A stretch of DNA of 64,000 bases. It comes from Actinoallomurus liliacearum. Lineage in GTDB: Bacteria > Actinomycetota > Actinomycetes > Streptosporangiales > Streptosporangiaceae. Shown here piece by piece: positions 25,289-34,042 of this stretch (positions are counted from its first letter, which is position 1; each line of letters opens with the position of its first letter). Where the stretch lies: assembly GCF_039542035.1 (NCBI RefSeq), contig NZ_BAABHJ010000005.1, positions 62,001-126,000 of the forward strand, written 5' to 3'. Position numbers and translations under genes: made by a program. The notes under the pieces were generated by a model, which searched no databases, was not told the origin of the DNA, and saw only the letters and a list, made by a program, of their open reading frames with translations.

Positions 25289-27441
25289 CGACGCTCCGGG
25301 CCGATGACCCGGTCACGGTCGGACCGTACCGAGTGATCCGCCGGCTGGGCGGCGGCGGGATGGGCCAGGTGTACCTCGCCGCCTCGCGGGGCGGCCGGCC
25401 CGTGGCCGTCAAGATCGTACGCGCCGCCCTGGCCGACGACCCGGCGTTCCGCGCGCGGTTCCGCGCCGAGGTCGCGGCCGCACGCGCGGTCGGCGGGGTG
25501 TTCACGGCCTCGATCGTCGACGCCGACCCCGACGGCCCGACCCCATGGCTGGCCACCGAGTACGTTCCCGGCCCCTCCCTCCAGGACGCGATCGAGCAGC
25601 ACGGGCCGATGCCCGAGAGCACCGTGCGCGTCCTCGGCGCCGGACTGGCCGAGGCGCTGCGGGCGATCCACGGGGCGGGCCTGATCCACCGCGATCTCAA
25701 GCCGTCCAACGTCCTCCTGGCCGCGGACGGGCCGCGGGTCATCGACTTCGGCATCAGCCGGGCCCTCGGCGACGCGTCGCTGACCGAGGCCGGGCAGGTC
25801 ATCGGCTCGGCGGGCTACATGCCGCCCGAGCAGATCGACGGCCGGCCGCCCACTCCCGCCGGTGACGTCTTCTCCCTGGGCGCCGTCCTGGTCTTCGCGA
25901 CCACGGCACGGCCGCCCTTCGGCGCCGGCCCCGCGCCCGTACTGATGTTCCGGACCACGCACGAGCCGCCGGCCCTCGACGGCGTTCCGCCCGGACTGGC
26001 CGGACCGCTCGCCGCCTGTCTCGACAAGGACCCGGCCCGGCGGCCGCCCGTCGAATGGCTCCTCGGGGCCCTGAGCCCGGCCGCGCGCCCGCCGTACTGG
26101 CTCCCCGACCCCGTGGCCCAGGACCTGCGGCGACGCGAGACCACCGTCGTCGACGAGCTCCGCGCGCCGCGCCGAGCCATCACCAGGCGCCGGGTCCTCG
26201 CGGCGGGCGCCGGTCTGGGCGCGGCGGCCGCGATCACCGGCGGCGCGCTGTGGGCCCTTCGGGGGGACTCCGGGCCGGGGCTGCCACGGCCGCTGTGGCA
26301 GACGACCCTCCCGGCGGCGGACATGTACTCCCTCACCGAGACGGTCCTGGACGGTGGCGTGTACTTCGGGGACGACGACGCCGTCATCGCCCTCGACGCG
26401 GACACCGGCCGGAAGAGATGGGCGGGCCTTCCCGGAGGCTACGGCGCCCCTCCCGCGATCGACCCATCGACCGGCACCTGTCTCCTCCTCATCGACCAGC
26501 GGATCCACGGCCTCGACGTCCGTTCCGGCGCGGAACGGTGGGCACGCGACACGCCCGCCGAGCTGAGATCGGCGAAGAAGTCCCGGGAGGAGTTCTTCTG
26601 GCAGGGACGGCCCGGCTACTACCTCCAGTCGTACGATCCGGCGGGGCTGTACGCCTTCGACCCTCGGCAGGGCACCCCACGGTGGTCGTTCGCCGACCCG
26701 CAGGGGACGGACCTGTCGGTCGAGCGCCAGGTGGGCGACTCCCTGATCTGCAGCCGCGGCCTGTCCTCCAGGAGGATCCGCTGCCTCGACCCCGCCTCCG
26801 GCGGGCTGCGGTGGACCCTTCCCGACAATGTGGGACAGACCTACTTCGATCCTTGGGGGATCAGCGACGCCGACCTGTTCTTCGCCATCGACGAGGGCGA
26901 GAACCTCTTCGCGGTACGGGCCCGGGACGGGGCGGTCCCGTGGCGGGTCTCCGCGTCGGCGATCACGACGAAGGGCGAGCAGTACCACTATCCGACCATT
27001 CAACGGACCGGCGGTTCGCTGCTGTTGTCCGGGAGCCATTACCTCCGGCTCTTCGACGCCGCGACCGGCAGGCAGGCGTGGGCGTGCCGGACGACCGCCG
27101 AGGACGCGAGTCCGGACATCTTCCAGGGCGGCGCGTACCACCTCGACGCGGGCGTCGTCCACCGCGTCGACCTGCGGACCGGCCGGACCGCGGCGGTCAC
27201 CGGAAGACTGCCCGCCTCCTCGTACCTGGAGTCGGTGACCGACGGTCTGCTCATCACCTCCGTGGTCGACGCGTCGGGAGGCACCGCCGGCCTCTACGCA
27301 TGGGACCGTCGTTCGGGCAGGCAGGTCTGGCACCACCCGGCGACCACGGCGAACACCTCGGCGCTCTGGCGGGTCGAGACGCTGGGGAAGTACCTTTTCG
27401 CCCGCTACGAACAGACCCTGCTCGCCTTCCGCCTCTCCTGA
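25285..27441 (+). CDS. Ser/Thr protein kinase with PQQ-like beta-propeller ectodomain (second copy)
   Basis: A 718-residue paralogue of the preceding kinase. P-loop GGGGMG, catalytic Lys43, HRDLKPSN with Asp137, DFG 154-156, then GSAGYMPPEQ. A membrane segment (AAGAGLGAAAAITGGALWAL, about 310-330) leads into PQQ-like blades (LDADTGRKRW, LDVRSGAERW, DPASGGLRW, DAATGRQAW, DRRSGRQVW). The start GTG 25285 overlaps the first kinase's stop and follows AAGGAGG; a longer open frame to 24889 is a shadow of the first gene. Adjacent coupling suggests a heteromeric pair, which is inference. Confidence 0.92.
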   Translation: MTTLRADDPVTVGPYRVIRRLGGGGMGQVYLAASRGGRPVAVKIVRAALADDPAFRARFRAEVAAARAVGGVFTASIVDADPDGPTPWLATEYVPGPSLQDAIEQHGPMPESTVRVLGAGLAEALRAIHGAGLIHRDLKPSNVLLAADGPRVIDFGISRALGDASLTEAGQVIGSAGYMPPEQIDGRPPTPAGDVFSLGAVLVFATTARPPFGAGPAPVLMFRTTHEPPALDGVPPGLAGPLAACLDKDPARRPPVEWLLGALSPAARPPYWLPDPVAQDLRRRETTVVDELRAPRRAITRRRVLAAGAGLGAAAAITGGALWALRGDSGPGLPRPLWQTTLPAADMYSLTETVLDGGVYFGDDDAVIALDADTGRKRWAGLPGGYGAPPAIDPSTGTCLLLIDQRIHGLDVRSGAERWARDTPAELRSAKKSREEFFWQGRPGYYLQSYDPAGLYAFDPRQGTPRWSFADPQGTDLSVERQVGDSLICSRGLSSRRIRCLDPASGGLRWTLPDNVGQTYFDPWGISDADLFFAIDEGENLFAVRARDGAVPWRVSASAITTKGEQYHYPTIQRTGGSLLLSGSHYLRLFDAATGRQAWACRTTAEDASPDIFQGGAYHLDAGVVHRVDLRTGRTAAVTGRLPASSYLESVTDGLLITSVVDASGGTAGLYAWDRRSGRQVWHHPATTANTSALWRVETLGKYLFARYEQTLLAFRLS

Positions 27442-27476
27442 CCCGCGCCGACCGCGTCACACGGCCGCTCGAGCCG

Positions 27477-27777
27477 TCAGTGGACGCACGTACCGGTCGA
27501 GACCGGGCGCGTACGGGTCCGGCCCGTACGCGCGGAGGATTCCAGCTCCTCCGCTGTCAGCGCATACCCGGCCATGGAATCCGCGTTGTTCGCGGCGAAC
27601 ACCATGCCGTAGACCTCGCCGTCCGTAGCGAGGAGCGGAGCGCCCGGGACTCCCTGGGGAACCGCCGCGTCGATCGCGTAGACACGGCGCGTGACCCGGC
27701 CGTCGCCGTAGAGGTCCGGACCCTGTGCACGGAGCTCGGCGCGGATGCGGGCGTGTTCGGCCGACAGCGCGGTGCCG
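27477..27777 (-). pseudogene. C-terminal remnant of a MarP-like membrane serine protease
   Basis: Reading minus-strand from just after an in-frame TAG near 27778, the translation contains ARIRAELRAQGPDLYGDG, VYAIDAAV, then LLATDGEVYGMVFAANNAD, GYALTAEEL and finally VSTGTCVH with a stop at 27477-27479. This matches the end of actinobacterial MarP-type (Rv3671c-like) trypsin-fold proteases. The catalytic GNSGGPLL is replaced by GVPGAPLL, so the nucleophile is gone, and the rest of the gene is missing. Convergent with the kinase pair. Confidence 0.75.
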
Positions 27778-27806
27778 TTCTAGCGCCCGAAGAGGTGATC
27801 CGAAGG

Positions 27807-27825
27807 CTCGGTGACCGTCACCGAG
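27807..27825. repeat. 19-bp palindrome within a GAAGGCTCGGT motif
   Basis: CTCGGTGAC and GTCACCGAG flank one C. It overlaps a copy of the GAAGGCTCGGT motif (27803-27812) that also occurs several times between 8,200 and 9,400. Confidence 0.6.
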
Positions 27826-28407
27826 GACCGGGAGGAATCCCACCAAGTCGCCTCCCGATCCCCGCCTTCACCGAGCGATCCGCCGGGCGTAGCCATCGCC
27901 CGGCTGCCGGCGTCAGCGCTGGGCCCGTAGCACCGGAGGCGACGGCGCAGACCCCGCTCACGCCGCCGTCGTAGAGGTTGCCCCCGGTGACCAGCCCGTC
28001 CCCTTCGGATACACCTTGGCGTACAACGCGTTGGAGTCGTCGCCGGTCGAGTACTGGCGAAGGAACATCGCGCAGGAATACGAACACCCGCGCGATCGGT
28101 CACAAGGGAGGTATTAGAGTGTTCCTCTCGTGCTCCTGATCGGCTCTGTGCGGGTTGCGCATTAATCCATCCGGATCTCGTAACCCGCATGGCGTCTCCG
28201 GGCGTCGGCGGGGGTGGCTCGGTGGGCGCGTACGAGGCTCGGCGCGGATGTGGGCGTGTTCGGTCGACGGCGGGCATGGGGGGCGAAGGCTGCCGGTAAG
28301 TGCGTTCGTCCACGTGGGTGGCCGGATCCGGACGTTCCCCGGAATGGACCGCGTCTACTCGGAACGCGCAACGGGCGTATGATCATCGGGCTCATCGAAG
28401 GAGTCCA
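27826..28407. other. Gene-free debris between kinase pair and secreted protein
   Basis: No intact gene. On the minus strand 27958-28090 encodes a protein-like fragment containing SCAMFLRQYSTGDDSNALYA before a stop; I do not recognise its family. At 28236-28270 lies a second, diverged copy of part of the MarP-like fragment. A weak inverted repeat (TGCGGGTT at 28149 and AACCCGCA at 28182) and the promoter for the gene at 28408 complete the interval. Confidence 0.5.
28236..28270. repeat. Diverged micro-duplicate of the MarP-like remnant
   Basis: GCTCGGCGCGGATGTGGGCG and the following TGTTCGGTCGACGGCG differ at only a few positions from 27734-27770 and have the same orientation, so a piece of the protease remnant is present twice, about 500 bp apart. 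Confidence 0.65.
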
Positions 28408-29796
28408 GTGCGCATTACTCCGCTATTCTCCAAGGCTGGTCTCGCCGTCGCTGCGGTGACACTCGCCATTCTTCCCGCTACCGCCGTCAAAGCCGCAGGG
28501 AAGACACCATCCATCCTCACCTTGTCCGGCCTGCCGGCGACCATTGACTACGGACAATTCCAGCAGACGGTCCGTGGCACCCTGACGACCCGGGTTCCGG
28601 CCGGACAGACGCCAGAGCCGATCTCCGGCGCCACCATTCAGCTCTCGGAGGGACTGAATCAGGACGTGACCCTGGGCACGGCCACGACCGACGAGAACGG
28701 TGACTTCTCGCTGCCGGTCACGTTGCCCGCGCCCGGTGTCGTACAGGCTTATTTCGCCGGCGACGACACCCATGCTCTGACGCGTTCGGGTTCCAAGGTC
28801 GCGCCGGCCGCGACCCTGCCGACGAAGGTGACTCTCAGCGGCCCCGCCTCCGCCGAACCGAACGCGACCATCGACGTGACCGGACAGGTCACCGTCCAGA
28901 CGCCGGACGGCACCTGGGTTCCGGCGCCGTACGCGACGGTGAGTCCCTCGGGAACCGGCGTCGGCGGGTTCGTGAAGACCGGTGCCGACGGGCGGTTCTC
29001 GTTCACCGCGCAGGCGGCTCACGGTTACGCGCCGACGGCGCTCGTGTACACCGACGGAACGTTCGCCAGAATGACGCGTTCCGAGCCGCTGGTGACGCCG
29101 TACTCCTCTTACCCTGTGCAGATCAGGGGATTCGGCGGAAAGCAGGACCCGATGAATCCGGGGCACGTAGGCTTTTTCGCCGGCGCGTCTTACGAACCCG
29201 ACGACGTGGGGACTGCGCCCTACCACGGGCCGGTGATCCTGCGGTATCTGCCGAAGGGTTCCAAGACCTGGATCCAAATGGCCACCCGCACCGCCACCGG
29301 GTCGTACGGTTCGGGGCAGGATTTTCAGGGCTCGGCGGATTTCGCGAATCTCTCGGGTTTCCTGCCCGGCGGCAAGGGTGTGCTCGCGGCCGGCGGAACC
29401 TGGGAGGTGCAGACGCCGGCGAACGGACCTTTCCTCGCCGGCACCAACCCCGACGGCGTATCCGCCTCGCCGAGGATCTACGCGCCGACCTACGTCACCG
29501 GAAGTAAAGTGACCTCCCGTGCGGGGAAACGCTACCTGACCGGTTACCTCAACGACGATCACACCGTCGGACCGGTCCCGCGCATGAAGATCAAGGTGTA
29601 TTACCAGAAGACGAAGTCGAGCACGCATAAATATCTCGGCTACGTCACCACGGGATCCGACGGCCGGTTCAGTTACAAGCTGACCGGTCACGCTCGCGGT
29701 TACTACCAGGCCGTCTTCGCGGGGGCCGCGATGCCCGGTGGAATGGACGTCGGTTACTTCTACTATTCGACCGGCGCACTCGTCTACTACCGGTGA
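28408..29796 (+). CDS. Secreted protein with Ig-like/carboxypeptidase-regulatory-like domains
   Basis: A 462-residue exported protein: signal peptide (RITPLFSKAGLAVAAVTLAI, predicted cleavage near ATAVKAA) followed by beta-rich repeats. Residues about 30-130 and 135-235 look like Ig-like or carboxypeptidase-regulatory-like domains (TDENGDFSLPV and KTGADGRFSFTAQ turns), and a third turn TGSDGRFSYKL occurs near the C-terminus. No catalytic motif. Probably a surface-exposed structural or adhesive protein. GTG 28408 is preceded by GAAGGAG; the frame's upstream extension is not protein-like. Terminates at a strong hairpin. Confidence 0.75.
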   Translation: MRITPLFSKAGLAVAAVTLAILPATAVKAAGKTPSILTLSGLPATIDYGQFQQTVRGTLTTRVPAGQTPEPISGATIQLSEGLNQDVTLGTATTDENGDFSLPVTLPAPGVVQAYFAGDDTHALTRSGSKVAPAATLPTKVTLSGPASAEPNATIDVTGQVTVQTPDGTWVPAPYATVSPSGTGVGGFVKTGADGRFSFTAQAAHGYAPTALVYTDGTFARMTRSEPLVTPYSSYPVQIRGFGGKQDPMNPGHVGFFAGASYEPDDVGTAPYHGPVILRYLPKGSKTWIQMATRTATGSYGSGQDFQGSADFANLSGFLPGGKGVLAAGGTWEVQTPANGPFLAGTNPDGVSASPRIYAPTYVTGSKVTSRAGKRYLTGYLNDDHTVGPVPRMKIKVYYQKTKSSTHKYLGYVTTGSDGRFSYKLTGHARGYYQAVFAGAAMPGGMDVGYFYYSTGALVYYR

Positions 29797-29819
29797 GCCT
29801 GCGCGTTCGTTGCCAGTGA

Positions 29820-29850
29820 GAGTGGCCGCCGGCTCGTCCGGCGGCCACTC
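29820..29850. terminator. Bidirectional hairpin terminator
   Basis: A perfect 13-bp stem (GAGTGGCCGCCGG and its complement) with a 5-nt loop between the convergent secreted-protein and LacI genes. Confidence 0.8.
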
Positions 29851-29863
29851 CGCCTGCCCATGT

Positions 29864-30994
29864 TCACCCTGGCCGGCGACGGGCGGGGGTGGCGGTGGTG
29901 GCGCGGAGGACGACTTCGCCGGGGAAGCGCTCGACGCGGCTGCGGCGGGCGGGCTCGCGGATGGCGAGGTTCATGACGCGCTCGCCCATCTCCTCCAGGG
30001 GGAGGGCGACCGTGGTCAGGGGCGGGACGAGGTCGCGGACGATCGGGATGTCGTCGAAGCCGGCCAGTGAGACCTGGCCCGGCACGTCCACGCCGTGGTA
30101 GCGGAAGGCGGACAGCGCGCCGATCGCCATCACGTCGGTGAGGGCGAACACGCAGGTCGCCGTCAGGCCGCGGCGGATCAGCTCGGTCGCGGCGGCGTAT
30201 CCGCCGTCGCGCGTGAAGGACTCCTCGACGACGCGGTCGTCGGGGAGTGACACGCCGGCCTCGGCCAGGGCGTCGCGGAAGCCGCCGAGCCGGTCGGCGA
30301 CGGTCGTGAGCGTGCGCGGCCCGGTGAGCACCGCGAAGTCGCGATGGCCGAGGCCGAGCAGCGTACGGGCGAGGGCGGCGGCGCCCTCGCGGTTCTCCGG
30401 CTGCACGGTGTCGACGCGCAGGCTGCGGTGGCGGCTGAGGACGGCGACGCGGCCGCCGGCCCGCATGTACGGGTCGAGCTCGGCCCCCATCGAGCGCTCC
30501 CACGCGCGGTCCTCGAACCCGGATCCGATCAGCAGGATCGCCCGGGCCCGCTGGGCGCGGAGCATCGCGACGTAGTCGACCTCCCGGGCGGGGTCGCGGA
30601 ACGTGCTGGCCAGCATGACGAGCAGCCCGTGCTCGGCGGCGGCGCGGGTCACGCCGCGGGCGATCGCCGCGAAGTACGGGTCGCTGACGTCGTGGCAGAT
30701 CAGGCCGATGGCCTGGCTGGAGGCGCGGGCGAGCGCCTGGGCGTGCGCGTTCGGCGCGTAGGCGAGCTCGGACGCGGCGGCGAGCACGCGCTCCTTCAGG
30801 TCGGCGCGGACCTGGGTGGTGCCGTTGAGCACGCGGGAGGCGGTCGCGAGGGAGACCTCGGCGCGGCGGGCGACGTCCTGCAGTGTGACGTGCGTGCCCG
30901 TCGGGCTCGCGTCGTCCTCGGGCGCGCCGTCGCCCGGCGTGGTGGTCTTCGTCCGGGTGCGTCTGGACGGCCGGTCCGGTCGGTGTTCCCCCAT
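29864..30994 (-). CDS. LacI-family repressor
   Basis: A 376-residue regulator. After a basic, low-complexity N-terminal tail of about 35 residues comes the LacI helix-turn-helix (VTLQDVARRAEVSLATASRVLNG) with hinge helix, then a periplasmic-binding-like effector domain with PYFAAIARGV, VFALTDVMAIGAL and GFDDIPIVRDLVPPLTTV. ATG 30994 is chosen because AGGAGG lies 7 nt upstream. It is divergent from the ABC/dehydrogenase operon; matching operators occur at that promoter and at 37304-37328, so it should control both operons, released by a sugar-like inducer. Confidence 0.9.
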   Translation of the reverse strand: MGEHRPDRPSRRTRTKTTTPGDGAPEDDASPTGTHVTLQDVARRAEVSLATASRVLNGTTQVRADLKERVLAAASELAYAPNAHAQALARASSQAIGLICHDVSDPYFAAIARGVTRAAAEHGLLVMLASTFRDPAREVDYVAMLRAQRARAILLIGSGFEDRAWERSMGAELDPYMRAGGRVAVLSRHRSLRVDTVQPENREGAAALARTLLGLGHRDFAVLTGPRTLTTVADRLGGFRDALAEAGVSLPDDRVVEESFTRDGGYAAATELIRRGLTATCVFALTDVMAIGALSAFRYHGVDVPGQVSLAGFDDIPIVRDLVPPLTTVALPLEEMGERVMNLAIREPARRSRVERFPGEVVLRATTATPARRRPG

Positions 30995-31055
30995 TTTTCG
31001 CCCTCCTGGCTCCAGCATGCCGTGAGCGTGCGACCCGGACGGCTGAAATCACCTC

Positions 31056-31113
31056 TTGACCGCACCGTACGCCGTCCCTACGGTAGCAGAAAGCGCTTTC
31101 AGAATGCGCTTTC
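31056..31113 (+). promoter_or_regulatory. Promoter and double LacI operator of the uptake/catabolic operon
   Basis: TTGACC (31056-31061), a 17-nt spacer, and TACGGT (31079-31084) form a near-consensus housekeeping promoter. Directly downstream are GAAAGCGCTTTC (31089-31100, a perfect palindrome) and GAATGCGCTTTC (31102-31113), 13 bp apart, typical of LacI-family sites. They cover the expected transcription start. Confidence 0.85.
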
Positions 31114-31151
31114 TGAGAGCCCGAGCGCAGGGTCCGAGCACGGAGGAGCTC

Positions 31152-32012
31152 ATGGTGAGTCAGAGCACCACACCCAGTGTTCCGGTGGCCGGAGTCGCCG
31201 AGCGTGACAGACCCGGGGCCGGCGAGCGGGTCCGCGACGCGGTCGTGCGGTCCTGGCGGCCGGTCGCGCTGCTCCTCGCCTGCCTGGTCGCCTGGTGGGC
31301 GATCACCGCGGCGAAGCTGATCGAGGCCTACCTGGTGCCGTCGCCGACCAAGACGCTGCAGGTCATGAGCGACAAGGCCGGCTACATCTGGCACCACACC
31401 TGGGTCACGACGTACGAGACGCTGCTGGGCTTCGTCATCGCGACCATCGTGGGCGTCCTCGCCGCCGTGATCATGGTGTACTCCTCGGCGGTCGAGCGGA
31501 CGCTCTATCCAGTGCTGCTGTTCGCGCAGGTCATCCCGAAGGTCGCGATCGCGCCGCTGCTCGTCGTCTGGCTCGGTTTCGGCCTCGCGCCCAAGGTCGT
31601 CGTGGCCGTGCTCATCGCCTTCTTCCCCGTCGCCATCTCGATGGTCACCGGCCTAAAGGCGGTGGACCCGGAGATGGTCCAGCTGTCGGCGACGATGGGC
31701 GCCGGACCGCTGCAGACGTTCTCCAAGATCCGTTTCCCCGCCTCGCTGCCGCACCTGTTCTCCGGCCTGAAGGTCGCCGTGACGCTCGCCGTCACGGGTG
31801 CCGTCGTCGGCGAGTTCGTCGGGGCCAACGAAGGCCTCGGGTACGTCATCCAGCAGGCCAACGGCAACCTCGACACCCCCATGCTCTTCGCCGGTCTGCT
31901 GGTGATGTCCCTGATCGGCGTCGTCCTGTTCGTGCTCGTGGAGTTCGCCGAAAAGCTTCTGCTGCCCTGGCACGCCAGCCGTCGCGGCGCCGCCGTGACC
32001 ACCACCTACTGA
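31152..32012 (+). CDS. ABC transporter permease, NitT/TauT (SsuC-like) type
   Basis: A 286-residue inner membrane protein with six helices and the EAA-type loop LSATMGAGPLQTFSKIRFPASLP that docks to the ATPase. It resembles permeases of the nitrate/taurine/sulfonate and thiamine-precursor group (SsuC, TauC, ThiX). ATG 31152 follows GGAGGAG; the frame is open upstream through the promoter, which is not coding. First gene of the LacI-controlled operon, followed by its binding protein and ATPase. Confidence 0.9.
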   Translation: MVSQSTTPSVPVAGVAERDRPGAGERVRDAVVRSWRPVALLLACLVAWWAITAAKLIEAYLVPSPTKTLQVMSDKAGYIWHHTWVTTYETLLGFVIATIVGVLAAVIMVYSSAVERTLYPVLLFAQVIPKVAIAPLLVVWLGFGLAPKVVVAVLIAFFPVAISMVTGLKAVDPEMVQLSATMGAGPLQTFSKIRFPASLPHLFSGLKVAVTLAVTGAVVGEFVGANEGLGYVIQQANGNLDTPMLFAGLLVMSLIGVVLFVLVEFAEKLLLPWHASRRGAAVTTTY

Positions 32013-32087
32013 CGGACGCCCCCCCGGCTCCCCGACGCCGCCCGTCCCGCCGACCTGACGCGTACCTGACCTACCGACGGAGACGAC

Positions 32088-33104
32088 ATGAAACTGCGCA
32101 GCCTCGTCCTCACTCTGGTCCCGATCGTGGCGATCACCGCCGCGTGCGGGGGAGGGGGTGACAAGACCAGCAGCGCCTCGGGCAAGAAGCTGGACAAGGT
32201 CACGCTGACCCTCAACTGGTACCCCTACGGCGAGCACGCGCCGTTCTACTACGGCAAGAAGCAGGGCATCTTCGAGAAGCACGGCATCGACCTGGAGATC
32301 AAGGCGGGCCAGGGCTCGCAGAAGACGGTGCAGGCGACCGGCGCGGGCCAGACCGACTTCGGCTGGGCGGACACGCCGGCGCTGCTGGCGGGCGTGAGCC
32401 AGGGACTGCCCGTCAAGAGCATCGGCGTCTACATGCAGACCACGCCCGCGGCCGTGCAGTTCTTCTCCGAAAAGGCGATCAAGACGCCGGCCGACCTGAA
32501 GGGCAAGCGCATCGCGGCCACCGCGGGTGACGCGCCGTCCCGGACGTTCCCGGCGTTCCTCAAGAAGAACGGCCTCAGCGAGTCGGACGTCCAGCTGCAG
32601 AACACCGACCCGGCGGGCAAGATGGCCGCGGTCATCTCCGGCAAGACGGACGGCCTCATCGGCTACGCGAACGACCAGGGCCCGACGATGGCCGCCAAGG
32701 CCGGCAAACAGGTGTCCTACCTCAAGTTCGCCGACTTCGGGCTGAACTACTACTCCAACGGCCTGCTCGTCGGCGACCGCAAGCTCAAGAGCAGCGCGGA
32801 TCTGGTCAAGCGCATGTCCGCGGCCACCAGTGAGGCGTGGGCGGCGGCCGAGAAGGACCCGGCGAACGCCGTCGCCGCCATGCAGGGCGCGTCCCAGCAG
32901 CTCCCGTCCCCGACGGTGCTGGCCGACCAGTTCAAGACGACGATGAGCCTCCTGCACACCGCCGCCACCCAGGGCAAGGCCCCGGGCATCAACACCGACG
33001 CCGACTGGCAGCAGACCATCAGCGTCTTCACGCAGAGCGGCCTGATCAGCAAGGCCGAGGCGCCGTCGGCGTACTGGGCCTCCTCCGCCGCGCCGCAGGG
33101 CTGA
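32088..33104 (+). CDS. ABC transporter substrate-binding lipoprotein, NMT1/SsuA type
   Basis: A 338-residue lipoprotein: the signal peptide ends in the lipobox TAAC with Cys at residue 20, followed by a Gly-rich linker. The mature protein has the NMT1/THI5-like fold signature (LNWYPYGEHAPFYYGKKQGIFEKHG, IKAGQGSQKTVQATGAGQTDFGWAD). Relatives bind sulfonates, pyrimidines, riboflavin or similar small ring compounds. Together with the permease and ATPase it forms an importer. Its ligand is unknown but the flanking enzymes suggest a sugar-like or cyclitol-like compound. Confidence 0.9.
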   Translation: MKLRSLVLTLVPIVAITAACGGGGDKTSSASGKKLDKVTLTLNWYPYGEHAPFYYGKKQGIFEKHGIDLEIKAGQGSQKTVQATGAGQTDFGWADTPALLAGVSQGLPVKSIGVYMQTTPAAVQFFSEKAIKTPADLKGKRIAATAGDAPSRTFPAFLKKNGLSESDVQLQNTDPAGKMAAVISGKTDGLIGYANDQGPTMAAKAGKQVSYLKFADFGLNYYSNGLLVGDRKLKSSADLVKRMSAATSEAWAAAEKDPANAVAAMQGASQQLPSPTVLADQFKTTMSLLHTAATQGKAPGINTDADWQQTISVFTQSGLISKAEAPSAYWASSAAPQG

Positions 33105-33125
33105 CCGACCGGAGAGGTGACGACG

Positions 33126-33950
33126 ATGCCCGGGAGCACACGGGAACGAGGGCAAGTGACTGAGCAGGAAGCGAGCCGGGGCGGAAACGTCCGGCTGGAG
33201 GACGTGGCCGTACGGTTCCGTACGAAGAAGAAGGACGTCACGGCGCTGCGGGACGTGTCGCTCGACGTGGCCGCGGGCGAGTTCGTGGCCATCGTCGGCC
33301 CGTCGGGCTGCGGGAAGTCGACGCTGCTCAAGCTGGTCGCGGGGCTGCTCAAGCCGTCCTCCGGCGGCGTACGGCTCCGCGGCGAGTCGGTCGCCGGCCC
33401 GCGCCACGACATCGGGTACGTCTTCCAGCGCGCCGCGCTGCTGGAGTGGCGCAGCGCCCGGCGCAACATCCTGCTCCAGGCGGAGATGCGCCGGATGCCC
33501 GCCGCCCGGGCCCGCGAACGCACCGCGGAGCTCATCGCGATGACCGGGCTGACCGGGTTCGAGGACGCGTACCCGCACGAGCTGTCCGGCGGTATGCAGC
33601 AGCGGGTGGCGCTCTGCCGGGCGCTGCTGCACGAGCCGCCGGTCCTGCTGATGGACGAGCCGTTCGGCGCGCTCGACGCGCTCACCCGTGAGCAGCTGAA
33701 CATCGAGCTGAACCGCATCTGGCGGGAGACGCGTACGACCGTCCTGCTGGTCACGCACTCGATTGCGGAGGCGGCCTACCTCGCCAACCGCATCGTCGTG
33801 ATGACCGACCGGCCCGGCACGATCGCCGAGATCATCGACGTCGACCTGCCGGACGAGCGGGACTACTCCGCGACCATGGCCCGCCCGGAGTTCGCCCGCG
33901 CCACCGGCCGGATCCGCGACCTGCTCGGCGCGGCCTCGGCCGCGGACTGA
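33126..33950 (+). CDS. ABC transporter ATPase, NitT/TauT (SsuB-like) type
   Basis: A 274-residue ABC ATPase. Walker A GPSGCGKST (residues about 56-64), Q-loop FQRAALLEW, signature LSGGMQQR, Walker B VLLMDEPFGALD and the switch His in LLVTHSIAEA. It energises the importer encoded by the two preceding genes. ATG 33126 lies 8 nt from GGAGAGG and is preferred over GTG 33117, which sits against that site. A 21-bp imperfect triple repeat separates it from the next gene. Confidence 0.92.
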   Translation: MPGSTRERGQVTEQEASRGGNVRLEDVAVRFRTKKKDVTALRDVSLDVAAGEFVAIVGPSGCGKSTLLKLVAGLLKPSSGGVRLRGESVAGPRHDIGYVFQRAALLEWRSARRNILLQAEMRRMPAARARERTAELIAMTGLTGFEDAYPHELSGGMQQRVALCRALLHEPPVLLMDEPFGALDALTREQLNIELNRIWRETRTTVLLVTHSIAEAAYLANRIVVMTDRPGTIAEIIDVDLPDERDYSATMARPEFARATGRIRDLLGAASAAD

Positions 33951-33951
33951 C

Positions 33952-34020
33952 CCGTACAGCCGTCGACCGAACCCGCAGAGCCGTCGACCGAACGAGACCC
34001 GTAGAGGCGTCGGCTCGAAC
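33952..34020. repeat. Imperfect 21-bp tandem repeat, three units
   Basis: Units at 33952-33972 and 33973-33993 differ in two bases and end CCGTCGACCGAAC; a third, diverged unit is at 33999-34020. Located between the ATPase and the dehydrogenase genes. Confidence 0.6.
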
Positions 34021-34042
34021 CGGTAGAGAGGAACACACAGGG

